A stretch of 64,000 nucleotides of DNA from Pollutimonas sp036675275 (lineage in GTDB: Bacteria > Pseudomonadota > Gammaproteobacteria > Burkholderiales > Burkholderiaceae_B): assembly GCA_036675275.1 (NCBI GenBank), contig JAKFFG010000006.1, positions 186,001 through 250,000 of the forward strand, given 5' to 3'. The notes beneath the pieces were generated by a model. That model searched no databases. It was not told the DNA's origin and saw only the letters and a list, made by a program, of their open reading frames with translations. Shown piece by piece: positions 44,464-53,558 of the stretch. Both the position numbers and the translations under genes were made by a program. Position 1 is the first letter of the stretch; each line of letters starts with the position of its first letter.

Positions 44464-45346
44464 CGGCTCCCGTCATGCCCGATACGTAATATTCGACGAA
44501 AAACGAATACACAATCGCCACCGGCAACGATCCCACGAGTGCTCCGGCCATCAGGGCGCCCCAATGATAGACGTCGCCCTCGATGAGTTCTGTCACGATC
44601 CCCACAGGAACCGTCTTCATCTCGGTGGAAGAAATAAAGGTCAGGGCATAGATGAACTCGTTCCACGACAGTGTGAAGGCGAAAATGCCGGCTGAAATGA
44701 GACCGGGCACAGACAGAGGAAGAATGATTTTTACAAGAATCTCCCATCGGGTGGCGCCGTCGATGAGGGCGCACTCTTCGAGTTCATAGGGTATGGACCG
44801 GAAGTAACCCATCAGAAGCCAGGTGCTGAACGGTATGAGAAAAGTGGGATAGGTCAGGATCAAGGCCATGCGGGTGTCGAACAGGCCCAGCTGGAACACG
44901 ATGGCGGCCAGCGGTATGAATAGTATCGACGGGGGAACCAGATACGCGAAGAAGATGCCCAGGCCCACTTGCTTGGACCCCTGGAAGCGCAGGCGTTCGA
45001 TGGCATAGGCGGCGAAGACGCTGGCCGCCAGGGAAATGAAGGTTGCCACGGTGGAAATGAGTATCGAATTCCACAGCCAGCCGGGGAAGGGCGTTTCGAA
45101 CATGAGCTTGTGAAAGTGCTTCAAGGTCGGAGCGAGCACCCAGAATGGGTTGCCCGAACTCAGCGCCATTTCTTCATCGGGCTTGAACGAGGTGATGACC
45201 ATCCAATAGAAGGGAAACAGCAGCACGAATACGAATATGCCCAATGGAATATAAATGGTCACCCAGCGCCGCGGAATCGACTGCAGATACTCCATTCCCT
45301 GCTTTTCGTTCTTGTCGTCTTTCTTGCGCTTTTGATTTGTATTCAT
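44453..45346 (-). CDS. Carbohydrate-type ABC transporter permease (MalG-like)
   Basis: Permease of the CUT1 type, 297 residues, six membrane helices and a charged N-terminal tail (KRKKDDKNEKQ). The ATPase-coupling EAA loop is ECALIDGATRWEILVKIILP near residue 190. The start shares one base with the stop of the other permease (TAATG). It is the last gene of the six-gene operon, and its 3' end overlaps the TehA-like gene. Confidence 0.9.
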   Translation of the reverse strand: MNTNQKRKKDDKNEKQGMEYLQSIPRRWVTIYIPLGIFVFVLLFPFYWMVITSFKPDEEMALSSGNPFWVLAPTLKHFHKLMFETPFPGWLWNSILISTVATFISLAASVFAAYAIERLRFQGSKQVGLGIFFAYLVPPSILFIPLAAIVFQLGLFDTRMALILTYPTFLIPFSTWLLMGYFRSIPYELEECALIDGATRWEILVKIILPLSVPGLISAGIFAFTLSWNEFIYALTFISSTEMKTVPVGIVTELIEGDVYHWGALMAGALVGSLPVAIVYSFFVEYYVSGMTGAVKE

Positions 45347-46245
45347 TACTTGTCTCCGCCTTGTTGCCAGGCACGACGTTGCAAACCGAAGTAGGAAAAC
45401 ATGATGGCCGCCAGCAGGAAGGGCACCATCATTATGGCCAGCGCGGCGCCTTCGCCTAGCGATCCGCCCGGAATGGCACGTTGGAAGGACAGGGTGGTCA
45501 TGAGGTGCGTGGCATTGAGCGGGCCGCCGCGGGTGAGGACATAGATCAACTGGAAGTCAGTGAATGTAAACAGGACGGAGAACGTCATGACGACGGCAAT
45601 GATGGGCGTCAGCAAAGGCAGGGTGACGAAACGGAATTGCTGCCAGGGCGTCACGCCGTCGATCGAAGCGGCCTCGTACAAAGCGGGCGATATGGTCTGC
45701 AAGCCTGCAAGCAGCGTGATGGCCACGAAGGGTATGCCCCGCCAGACATTGGCGATAATGGTCGAGAGTCGCGCCATCCAGGGGTCGCCCAGGAAGTTGA
45801 TATAAGTGTCGATCACGCCCATCTGAACCAGCACCCAGCTGATGATGGAAAACTGGGCATGGTAGATCCACCAGAACGCCAGGGCGGACAGCGCCGTCGG
45901 GACTATCCACGGCAACAGCACGACAGAGCGGAAAAAAGCCTTGAAAGGCAGGTTCTTGTTCAGCAGCAGCGCAAGCCACAGGCCCAGCGCGAACTTCAGG
46001 ACGCTGGCGACAAAGGTATAAAACAAGGTGTTGAACAAGGCGAGCTGAGCCACGGAATCGCCGGAGAGATAAATGTAGTTCTCCAGCCCGACCCATTCCC
46101 CGGCACGCCCGATCTTGGCGTCGGTGAAGCCCAGCCATATTCCCAGCCCAAGCGGGTAGGTAAGGAATAGCAAAAGCAGGACGGCTGTCGGAAGCATGAA
46201 AGCCAGGCCCAGCCAGTTTCTATTGTTCAGCACACGGGAAAGCAT
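45346..46245 (-). CDS. Carbohydrate-type ABC transporter permease (MalF-like)
   Basis: Permease partner of the MalG-like protein, 299 residues with six hydrophobic helices. The EAA loop is YEAASIDGVTPWQQFRFVTLP near residue 200. The start MLSRVLNNRN at 46245 is preferred over an in-frame ATG at 46311, since the extra residues are not family-like. A 93 bp gap follows the binding-protein gene. Confidence 0.9.
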   Translation of the reverse strand: MLSRVLNNRNWLGLAFMLPTAVLLLLFLTYPLGLGIWLGFTDAKIGRAGEWVGLENYIYLSGDSVAQLALFNTLFYTFVASVLKFALGLWLALLLNKNLPFKAFFRSVVLLPWIVPTALSALAFWWIYHAQFSIISWVLVQMGVIDTYINFLGDPWMARLSTIIANVWRGIPFVAITLLAGLQTISPALYEAASIDGVTPWQQFRFVTLPLLTPIIAVVMTFSVLFTFTDFQLIYVLTRGGPLNATHLMTTLSFQRAIPGGSLGEGAALAIMMVPFLLAAIMFSYFGLQRRAWQQGGDK

Positions 46246-46338
46246 AGTCGTCCTCGGCAAGATCCGCCGGTCTGCGTCGTGCAATGCCGACGCAGACCAG
46301 GGGGCAGACATAAATCGCTGCTATACGGTTTCGAGTTC

Positions 46339-47655
46339 TCAGGTCTTGTAGTAACGCTTGGCGCGCTCGGCCGCTTGTTCTGCCGCCTCTTTGGGCGACT
46401 TGGCGCCGCTGGCGGCATTGGCGATCATGTCGAGCAGCACGTAGTCGGCCATGACTGCCGCGGAGGCGGTTCCCAGCGGGCCGGCGTGGCCGTTATCGAG
46501 CATGAGCGCCGCGGCATCGCGATAAACCGTATGCTTGGGATCGGCCGTCCAGATGGGATTGGCCTCGTATGCTTTCAAAGGCTGGCTCACATATCCGATG
46601 GCCGCTTCCATCCACGGGTTGTACTGTTCCGCCTCGAGCATGAACTGCAGGTAAGCCTTGGCCGCATTCGGGTATTTGGTGTGCTCGAACAGCATCATTT
46701 GCGTGATCTGCATGAGTTCTGTAGGTTTGCCGATGGGGCCTATGGGCAAGTGCGCGTGCTGGATGTCCTTGGCCAAGGCTTGCCACTTGGGGTCGGTGGA
46801 ATTCTTGGCGGCGTAGTAAACCGAAATGCCGTTGGCCGTGACGCTGACCTGATCGTCGAGGAACGCCTTGTTGTTGGAAGGGTCCTGCCACGACAGTGTG
46901 CCGGGTACGAACGTTGCATACAATTGCTTTGCGTATTCAAGCGCTTCCCACGTTTCGGGCGAATTGATGACCACATTGGCTTTTTCATCGACCATCATCC
47001 CCCCGTGCGACCATAGCAGCCAGTGCGCCCAGTTATTGCCGTCGCCTACCGCCTTGCCAAGCGCGAACCCGACAGGAGTGTCCTTGGCTTTCAGGGCCTG
47101 GCACAGCTTGAGGAAACCCGCCGTGTCTTTCGGAATACCGTCGAATCCGGCGGCCTTGACCTGGCTCTCGCGATATATGACGGCGTTGCCCACCACCCCC
47201 AGGGGCAGCGCGATCCATTTGTCGCCGCGCATGCCATACTTTTTGCATACGTCGTACCAGCCGCCGTATTTCTTGTCGAGATAGTTGGCCAGTTCGGACA
47301 AATCGATCAGTTTATCGGGGTACTGGTGCGGGTCGTCGAACCAGCCAATGACAATGTCGGGGCCGCTGCCGATGTTGGCGGCAACCGCCGCTTTGGGCCG
47401 GACGTCTTCCCAGCCCTCGGAGTCGACCCGTACTTCGACGCCGGTTTTTTCTGTGAATTTTTTTGTGTTGGCGTTCCAGAGGTCTTCGTCTCCTTGTACA
47501 AACCGTTTCCATCTGAGAACGCGCAGTTTCGCGCCATCTTCAGGCTTGTACACCAGTTCGTTTCCGGTGGCGGCAAATGCATTGCCTCCCACAGCCGATG
47601 CGGCGGCAATACCTGCCGTCGAAACGAGGAAATCGCGTCTTGTAAGTTTTGTCAT
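46339..47655 (-). CDS. ABC transporter periplasmic binding protein (CUT1 type)
   Basis: Extracellular solute-binding protein of the UgpB/MalE class, 438 residues. The N-terminus has a twin-arginine-like signal (TKLTRRDFLV, then a hydrophobic stretch, AASAVGGNAFAA), so Tat export is likely. The start is at 47655: AGGAG is 8 bases before this ATG and only 3 before another at 47664. The mature part begins with LRVLRWKRFVQGDEDLW. The substrate is unknown; the neighbouring enzymes suggest a sugar acid or 2-hydroxy acid. Confidence 0.9.
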   Translation of the reverse strand: MTKLTRRDFLVSTAGIAAASAVGGNAFAATGNELVYKPEDGAKLRVLRWKRFVQGDEDLWNANTKKFTEKTGVEVRVDSEGWEDVRPKAAVAANIGSGPDIVIGWFDDPHQYPDKLIDLSELANYLDKKYGGWYDVCKKYGMRGDKWIALPLGVVGNAVIYRESQVKAAGFDGIPKDTAGFLKLCQALKAKDTPVGFALGKAVGDGNNWAHWLLWSHGGMMVDEKANVVINSPETWEALEYAKQLYATFVPGTLSWQDPSNNKAFLDDQVSVTANGISVYYAAKNSTDPKWQALAKDIQHAHLPIGPIGKPTELMQITQMMLFEHTKYPNAAKAYLQFMLEAEQYNPWMEAAIGYVSQPLKAYEANPIWTADPKHTVYRDAAALMLDNGHAGPLGTASAAVMADYVLLDMIANAASGAKSPKEAAEQAAERAKRYYKT

Positions 47656-47725
47656 GTCATCCACTCCTTTGGTTAGTGGGACAATGTCCCGTGCCGCGGT
47701 GCTACATCGTCAAAGCCTCCAGAAA

Positions 47726-48811
47726 TCAGACGTGCGTCAGTGCGTTGCCGGACTGCGCATCGAACAAATGGGTGTGGTTGGCGTCGGGCGCCAGGTGCAA
47801 TACATCGCCAGCGGCAAAGTCGTGCCGTTCGCGGAAGATCGAAATGATGTTGGCATCGCAAAACCGGGAATAGACTTCGGTGTTTGCGCCCGTGGGCTCC
47901 ACGACGGTGACTGTGGACTTCAGCCCGGACCCGGGTGTGCCTATGGTCAGGTGCTCGGGCCGCACGCCATAGATGACTTTGTCGCCTTCCGCGCCCATGC
48001 CGTGAGCGTTGGAGGGGGTGGGCAAAAAGCTTCCGTCGGGGAATTCCACCTGCGTGGTGCCCGCCTGGCGGCGCAGGATGCCCGGAATGAAATTCATGGC
48101 GGGCGAGCCGATGAAACCGGCAACAAACAGGTTGCGGGGGTGGTCGTAGATTTCCAGCGGCTTGCCGTATTGTTCGACGACGCCATCATGCATGACTACG
48201 ATCTGATCGGCCATTGTCATGGCTTCGATCTGATCATGCGTGACATATACGGAGGTGGTGCGCAGGCGCTGGTGCAGTGCCTTGATTTCGGCGCGCATCT
48301 GCACGCGCAGCTTGGCGTCCAGGTTCGAGAGAGGCTCGTCGAACAGGAAAACCTGGGGGTCGCGCACGATGGCGCGTCCCATGGCGACGCGCTGGCGTTG
48401 GCCGCCGGACAGCTGGCGCGGATAGCGTTCCAGCAAGGAGCCCAGACCGAGAACTTCGGATGCCTTGTCGACGCGCTCTTTGATGATGGCCTTGTCCGAC
48501 CTGGCGAGTATGAGTGAAAAAGCCATGTTGTCGTAGACGGTCATGTGCGGGTACAGGGCATAGTTCTGGAACACCATGGCAATGTCGCGTTCCTTGGGCT
48601 GCACGTTGTTGACGACTTTGTCGCCTATCAGTATTTCTCCTTGCGTGATCTCTTCAAGCCCGGCCAGCATGCGCAACAGCGTGGATTTTCCACAGCCGGA
48701 TGGCCCCACCAGCACCGCAAATTCGCCGTCCTTTATATCGATGTTTACGCCCCGGATGACCTGCGTACTTCCAAAGTATTTTTGTACGTCCCGAATTTGC
48801 ACTGATGCCAT
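47726..48811 (-). CDS. ABC transporter ATPase (MalK/UgpC-like)
   Basis: ATPase of the CUT1 importer, 361 residues. Walker A is GPSGCGKSTLLRML, the signature LSGGQRQRVAMGRAI, Walker B FLFDEPLSNLD and the H-loop YVTHDQIEAM. The C-terminal OB/TOBE domain of about 130 residues (from FIGSPAMNFIPG) is present. It lies between the dehydrogenase gene and the binding-protein gene. Confidence 0.93.
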   Translation of the reverse strand: MASVQIRDVQKYFGSTQVIRGVNIDIKDGEFAVLVGPSGCGKSTLLRMLAGLEEITQGEILIGDKVVNNVQPKERDIAMVFQNYALYPHMTVYDNMAFSLILARSDKAIIKERVDKASEVLGLGSLLERYPRQLSGGQRQRVAMGRAIVRDPQVFLFDEPLSNLDAKLRVQMRAEIKALHQRLRTTSVYVTHDQIEAMTMADQIVVMHDGVVEQYGKPLEIYDHPRNLFVAGFIGSPAMNFIPGILRRQAGTTQVEFPDGSFLPTPSNAHGMGAEGDKVIYGVRPEHLTIGTPGSGLKSTVTVVEPTGANTEVYSRFCDANIISIFRERHDFAAGDVLHLAPDANHTHLFDAQSGNALTHV

Positions 48812-48852
48812 GCTGCCTTCCTTTTTCTTTGTGGTTATAGGTTCTTGCTTTT

Positions 48853-49827
48853 CTAACTTCCTTCAACTACGACATAGGATGGGCGCCCCTTGCTTGCCCA
48901 GTCGATCAGGTTTTGCGCCGCCTTGCGCCGCAGTTCTTTCTCGGCGACTACCGAGTAGAACGCGGCATGGGGAGACAAGAGGACGCGGGGGTGTTGCACG
49001 ATGCGTGCATCAGCGGCGGGGGGTTCTTGCGGCAGTACATCGAGCGCCGCGCCGTCCAGCCGGCCTTCGTCCAGAGTGTCCAGCAAGGCATCGATATCCA
49101 CTACCTGGCCGCGCGCCGTATTGACTAATACGCTGCCAGGCTTCATGAGCCCCAGCACATTCCTGTTGACGATGTTGCGCGTTTCGTCGTTCAGCGGAAC
49201 GTGCAGTGAGATGGCATCGGCCTGGGAAAACAATTCGTTCAGGGAGACGCGCTCGACATATGAGGGGAAGTCGCCGTCGAGCAGGTAAGGATCGCAGGCA
49301 ATGACATGTTTGAAGCTGTTGCGGCTGATGTGCGCCATGCGCTTGCCGATACGGCCCAACCCGAGGATGCCGACCGTCATGTCGGACACCCGGCGCATCG
49401 GGCCTGGCGAGGAAAAGTGCCATGTTCCGTTCTTGATGTCGCGATCGTAGAAGGTGATGTGCCGCAAGAGCGACAGCATCATGGCGAAGGCATGCGTGGC
49501 CACTTCGCCCACGCCGTAGTCCGGCGAGTTGCTCACCCATACTCCGTGCGATCTGGCGTCGGCGGTATTCACCGTATCGAAACCGGCTCCGTAGCGGCTG
49601 ACAATGCGTATCTCGGGCCTTGCGTGAAAGACGGCGGCATTGACCGGGGCGTATTGCACCAGCAGTCCCTGGCAACCCTGGGATGCGGCAATGACGTCGG
49701 CTTCGCTTCGGCATTGCGCTGTGACCACTTCAATGCCAGCGTTGCGATACAGCGATTGCTCCAGCTCGAGATCGGGAAAATCGTAGTCAGTGATGAGAAT
49801 TTTCTTGACTTGCGTTGTGTTGCTCAA
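48853..49827 (-). CDS. D-isomer specific 2-hydroxyacid dehydrogenase
   Basis: NAD(P)-dependent 2-hydroxyacid dehydrogenase of the CtBP/phosphoglycerate dehydrogenase type, 324 residues. The cofactor motif GLGRIGKRMAH is near residue 156. The catalytic residues are Arg in NTARGQVVD, Glu in DVLPQEPP and His in LSPHAAFYS. It interconverts a 2-hydroxy acid and its 2-oxo acid; the identity is unknown. It lies 44 bp downstream of the UxaA-type dehydratase gene and before the importer genes. Confidence 0.88.
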   Translation of the reverse strand: MSNTTQVKKILITDYDFPDLELEQSLYRNAGIEVVTAQCRSEADVIAASQGCQGLLVQYAPVNAAVFHARPEIRIVSRYGAGFDTVNTADARSHGVWVSNSPDYGVGEVATHAFAMMLSLLRHITFYDRDIKNGTWHFSSPGPMRRVSDMTVGILGLGRIGKRMAHISRNSFKHVIACDPYLLDGDFPSYVERVSLNELFSQADAISLHVPLNDETRNIVNRNVLGLMKPGSVLVNTARGQVVDIDALLDTLDEGRLDGAALDVLPQEPPAADARIVQHPRVLLSPHAAFYSVVAEKELRRKAAQNLIDWASKGRPSYVVVEGS

Positions 49828-49871
49828 TGCATCTACCTTTGGTTCATGATTATGTGGAGTAGCAGGTTTGC

Positions 49872-51434
49872 CTACATGGTCGGGCCGAGTATCCAGGGCG
49901 CGAATTCATCTTCGCCAAAACCGTGCTGTTCGCTTTTGGTGGGTTCTCCGGAGGCGATCTGGATAATGCGGTTGAATATCTCTTCGCCTTTCTGTTGGAC
50001 GGTGCGCGCGCCGTCAAGGATTTCTCCGCAGTTGATGTCCATGTCTTCGCTCATGTGGCCGTACATCAGCGAATTGGTGGCCAGCTTCAGCGAAGGAGAG
50101 GGCTTACAGCCGTATACCGAACCGCGCCCGGTGGTAAAGCAGATGACATTGGCCCCGCCTGCCACCTGGCCGGTGGCCGAGACCGGGTCGTAGCCCGGTG
50201 TATCCATGAACACAAGGCCACGCGAACTGACGGGTTGCGCGTACTCGACCACATCCGACAGATTGCTGGTGCCGGCCTTGGCGACGGCGCCCAGTGATTT
50301 TTCGAGTATGGTGGTGAGGCCGCCGGCCTTGTTGCCCGGCGACGGGTTGTTGTTCATCTCGCCGCCCAGGCGTTCGGTGTAGCGTTCCCACCAATGTATG
50401 CGATCGACCAGCTTTTCGCCGACCTCGCGCGATACGGCCCTGCGAGTCAGCAGGTGTTCGGCGCCGTAGATTTCCGGTGTCTCGCTAAGGATGGCGGTGC
50501 CGCCGTGCTGAACGAGCAAATCCATGGCGGCGCCCAGCGCCGGATTGGCCGTGATGCCGGAATAGCCGTCGGAGCCGCCGCATTGCAGCCCGACCGTAAG
50601 ATGGCTGATGGGAACCGGCTGGCGTTTAGCCTGGTTGGCGGCCGGCAAGAGTTCGCGTACCAGTTCGATGCCGCGTTCGATGGTTTTGCGTGTGCCGCCG
50701 ATATCCTGGATTGTCATGACGCGCAAGCGATCGGATTCGGCGAGGTTTTCAGCGCCCAGCAGGGAACTGACCTGGTTGGATTCGCAGCCCAGTCCGATAA
50801 ACAGCACCGCGGCGAAATTGGGATGCCGGATGTAGCCGGCGGTGACGCGCCGCAGGACGTCGATGCCCTCGCCGTTGCTGGCCATGCCGCAACCGGTTTT
50901 ATGGGTGATGGACACGACGCCGTCGACGTTGGGAAATGAAGACAGGGCGTCGTCCCGAAAGGCATCCGCAATCTGGCGACAAACCGTGGCGGAGCAATTG
51001 ACACTGCTGACGACGCCTATGTAGTTGCGCGTTGCCACCGTGCCGTCTGGGCGCACGATGCCCTGGAAGGTTAGCGGCTGATCGGGAATGGGGGTGGTGA
51101 TTACATCGGCGCAAAAGGCGTAGTCGCGCTCGAAATCGTGCATGGCGAGATTATGCAGATGAATGTGCTGGCCCGGTTTGATGTCGCGTGTGGCAAAGCC
51201 GATGATCTGGTTGTAGCGCCGTACCGGTGCGCCGCTGGAGATGGGTTTTGCAGCCATCTTGTGGCCCGCCGGGATTGCTTCGGAAGACGCGATGTGATGC
51301 TCGGGAAACGGTGTGCCGGGCGGAATTTCGCGCGTCGCGATCAGTACGTCGTCGTTTGGATTGAGGCAAAGTGCGGCGGGCGCCAGATTGCGCCTGCTTA
51401 TGGATTCGACAGCTACGGATATTTCTTGCACCAC
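49872..51434 (-). CDS. UxaA/GarD-family dehydratase
   Basis: Full-length enzyme of the altronate/galactarate dehydratase family, 520 residues. An N-terminal SAF domain (residues about 25-105) is fused to the iron-binding catalytic domain, with conserved Cys in VNCSATVC, KTGCGMASNGEG, GLGCESNQ and GLQCGGSDGYSG. The usual reaction is loss of water from a sugar acid; one related branch (SuyAB, usually two proteins) removes sulfite from sulfolactate. The start is GTG at 51434 with ACAGGA upstream; the next codon is also GTG. It is first in the six-gene operon. Confidence 0.9.
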   Translation of the reverse strand: MVQEISVAVESISRRNLAPAALCLNPNDDVLIATREIPPGTPFPEHHIASSEAIPAGHKMAAKPISSGAPVRRYNQIIGFATRDIKPGQHIHLHNLAMHDFERDYAFCADVITTPIPDQPLTFQGIVRPDGTVATRNYIGVVSSVNCSATVCRQIADAFRDDALSSFPNVDGVVSITHKTGCGMASNGEGIDVLRRVTAGYIRHPNFAAVLFIGLGCESNQVSSLLGAENLAESDRLRVMTIQDIGGTRKTIERGIELVRELLPAANQAKRQPVPISHLTVGLQCGGSDGYSGITANPALGAAMDLLVQHGGTAILSETPEIYGAEHLLTRRAVSREVGEKLVDRIHWWERYTERLGGEMNNNPSPGNKAGGLTTILEKSLGAVAKAGTSNLSDVVEYAQPVSSRGLVFMDTPGYDPVSATGQVAGGANVICFTTGRGSVYGCKPSPSLKLATNSLMYGHMSEDMDINCGEILDGARTVQQKGEEIFNRIIQIASGEPTKSEQHGFGEDEFAPWILGPTM

Positions 51435-51504
51435 GTTGATTTCCTGTAATTTCGCCCTGGCAGGCGTTGTTGTATGTGCAGGGACAAATGGCTATTCTCA
51501 GCGC

Positions 51505-51533
51505 AGTCTATTACACATGTTGTTAGGGGTAAA
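51505..51533 (-). promoter_or_regulatory. Candidate promoter of the UxaA-type operon
   Basis: On the minus strand TTTACC (51533-51528) and TAGACT (51510-51505) are 17 bases apart, each matching four of six consensus bases. It lies 1 base from the operator at 51535-51545, in a position fit for repression. Confidence 0.35.
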
Positions 51534-51534
51534 G

Positions 51535-51545
51535 TGGTATTACCA
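51535..51545. promoter_or_regulatory. GntR/FadR-type operator 1
   Basis: TGGTATTACCA is a perfect 5-1-5 inverted repeat and fits the TGGT-N3-ACCA half-site pattern of FadR-subfamily GntR regulators. It is close to the candidate minus-strand promoter. Confidence 0.6.
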
Positions 51546-51603
51546 ATTACGCTTCTAAGGAATTACCCGGTGCCCAAGGGGGGCGGCGAAGGCTTCAATT
51601 GGC

Positions 51604-51632
51604 TTGACAAGATTATGCTGCTGTGGAAATCT
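51604..51632 (+). promoter_or_regulatory. Candidate promoter of SDR-Ldh2-gntR
   Basis: TTGACA at 51604-51609 is a perfect -35 box. At 17-base spacing AAATCT (51627-51632) is a weak -10 box. The operator at 51646-51656 would overlap the start of transcription. Confidence 0.4.
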
Positions 51633-51645
51633 AGCCACCTGAATC

Positions 51646-51656
51646 TGGTCAGGCCA
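51646..51656. promoter_or_regulatory. GntR/FadR-type operator 2
   Basis: TGGTCAGGCCA matches TGGT-N3-ACCA with one mismatch. It lies 40 bp upstream of the SDR start. Confidence 0.5.
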
Positions 51657-51696
51657 ATTTACCAATCGACTAATAATATCAACGAGGAGATCACAG

Positions 51697-52455
51697 GTGG
51701 CAGAACGCAATCATTACAACTTTACGGGTCGGCATGCCGTCGTCACCGGGGGCGCGGCGGGCATTGGTTTGGCTATCGCACATCGCTTGACTGAGGGCGG
51801 CGCAAAAGTGAGCCTGTGGGATCGCGACGCGGCCATGCTCGACGATGCGCTCAAGACGTTCACGCAGAATCCGCCCCATGCAGTCAGCGTCGACGTCAGC
51901 CTGGATGATTCCGTCGGCGCCGCATGTGAATCAACCTTGCAAGCGGCCGGCGCCATCGACATTCTTGTCAACAGTGCCGGCATTACTGGGCCCAACACCA
52001 CGGTTTGGGACTATCCCGTCGCCGATTGGGACCAGGTCATGAACGTGAACCTGCGCGGCCCGTTCCTGTGCTGCCGTGCCGTGGTGCCGCATATGCGGGA
52101 AAAAGGGTATGGACGCATCGTCAATATAGCGTCCATTGCCGGCAAAGAAGGCAACCCGAACGCCTCGGCCTATAGCGCCTCCAAGGCGGGCGTTATCGCC
52201 CTGACAAAATCCCTGGCAAAAGAACTGGCCCAGGCGGGCGTCAGTGTCAACTGCGTTACACCGGCCGCGGTACGCACCGGTATCTTTGCGCAGATGACGC
52301 AGCAGCACATTGATTTCATGCTTTCCAAGATTCCAATGAATCGATTCGGCACCCCGGACGAGATCGCTTCTGTCGTGGCCTGGCTCTGCTCGGAGGAATG
52401 TTCGTTCTCGACGGGCGCCGTCTTTGATATTTCCGGCGGAAGGGCGACATACTGA
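51697..52455 (+). CDS. SDR-family NAD(P)-dependent dehydrogenase of the acid-catabolic locus
   Basis: Classical SDR, 252 residues. Cofactor motif TGGAAGIG near residue 17, NSAG near 93, IASIAG with the Ser and YSASKAG with Tyr and Lys. It likely oxidises a hydroxyl of the imported acid or of a 2-keto-3-deoxy acid made from it. The start is GTG 51697, with GAGGAG at 51684-51689. The stop shares ATGA with the Ldh2 start, so the two are translationally coupled. Confidence 0.88.
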   Translation: MAERNHYNFTGRHAVVTGGAAGIGLAIAHRLTEGGAKVSLWDRDAAMLDDALKTFTQNPPHAVSVDVSLDDSVGAACESTLQAAGAIDILVNSAGITGPNTTVWDYPVADWDQVMNVNLRGPFLCCRAVVPHMREKGYGRIVNIASIAGKEGNPNASAYSASKAGVIALTKSLAKELAQAGVSVNCVTPAAVRTGIFAQMTQQHIDFMLSKIPMNRFGTPDEIASVVAWLCSEECSFSTGAVFDISGGRATY

Positions 52456-53516
52456 TGACTGAAAATCGATATTCCGCACCCGCCCTGGTTCGTTACGCCA
52501 CCGATCTGCTTGGCGCCGCCGGCATGGACGCCGCACTCGCCGCTGTCGTGGCCGAAACCTTGGTGGAGGGCGACCTGTTGGGCCACGATACGCATGGACT
52601 GGCGTTGCTCGCGCCTTATATAAAAGAGATACAGAACGGCGCCATGACGCTGGCCGGGTCGGCCGACGTGGTGTCCGACCGGGGAGCTTCGCTATTGTGG
52701 GATGGTCGCCGCCTGCCGGGACCATGGCTGGTGCGCCAGGGGCTGGACACACTGGTGCCGCGCGCCCGGCAATTTGGCAGTGCAACCCTGGTAATACGTC
52801 GCAGCCATCATATTGCCTGCCTGGCCGCTTATCTTTTACGTGCCACCGAGCAAGGAATGATGCTGTTGCTGGCCAGTTCCGATCCGGCAGTCGCCAGCGT
52901 TGCGCCATTCGGTGGGCGTAGGGCGGTATTCACTCCCGACCCCATTGCCGCAGGCATTCCCACTTCCGGCACTCCTTTTCTTGTCGACATTTCATCATCC
53001 ATCGTGACCAATGGCATGAGCGGGCGTTTGCAAAAGGCCGGCAAGCAGTTCGGTCACGATTGCATGCTCGATGCTCAGGGCCTGCCCAGCCGTGATCCGG
53101 CGGTGCTTAATACCGATCCACCGGGCACCATCATGCCGCTGGGCGGCCAGGAGTCCGGCCATAAGGGTTTCGGGCTGGCGCTGATCGTCGAGGCACTGAC
53201 CGGCGGGTTGGCAGGACATGGCCGCGCCAACCCGCCCGCAGGATGGGGCGCAACAGTGTTCATGACGCTTTATGATCCGACCGCGTTCGCGGGCTCCGAA
53301 GCCTTTACACGTCAAACTGACTGGATTGCCGAATCCTGCCGCAGCAACCCTCCTGTACCGGATGTGGAGGCCGTGCGCCTGCCGGGGGATCGGGGTATGG
53401 CAAGCCGAGCCGCGCAGATGCGCGACGGGGTCGCGCTGCACGCTACCATAGCGCCCATGCTGGTCGAGCACTCCGAGCGTTATGGCATACCCTTTCCATC
53501 CGCGATCAATGGTTAA
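52455..53516 (+). CDS. Ldh2/MDH2-family NAD(P)-dependent 2-hydroxyacid dehydrogenase
   Basis: Malate/L-lactate dehydrogenase of the non-Rossmann Ldh2 family, 353 residues. Conserved blocks are GHDTHGLALL near residue 43, IRRSHHIACLAAYLLRA near 112 and GGQESGHKGFGLALIVEALTGGLAG near 230. The ComC sulfolactate dehydrogenase, ureidoglycolate dehydrogenase and 2,3-diketogulonate reductase belong here. Together with the D-specific enzyme on the other strand it could racemise a 2-hydroxy acid via the 2-oxo acid. It is 42 bp from gntR. Confidence 0.88.
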   Translation: MTENRYSAPALVRYATDLLGAAGMDAALAAVVAETLVEGDLLGHDTHGLALLAPYIKEIQNGAMTLAGSADVVSDRGASLLWDGRRLPGPWLVRQGLDTLVPRARQFGSATLVIRRSHHIACLAAYLLRATEQGMMLLLASSDPAVASVAPFGGRRAVFTPDPIAAGIPTSGTPFLVDISSSIVTNGMSGRLQKAGKQFGHDCMLDAQGLPSRDPAVLNTDPPGTIMPLGGQESGHKGFGLALIVEALTGGLAGHGRANPPAGWGATVFMTLYDPTAFAGSEAFTRQTDWIAESCRSNPPVPDVEAVRLPGDRGMASRAAQMRDGVALHATIAPMLVEHSERYGIPFPSAING

Positions 53517-53558
53517 ATGTACGCCCCTATAGCAATATCATTGCGGTGAATTCCCATC

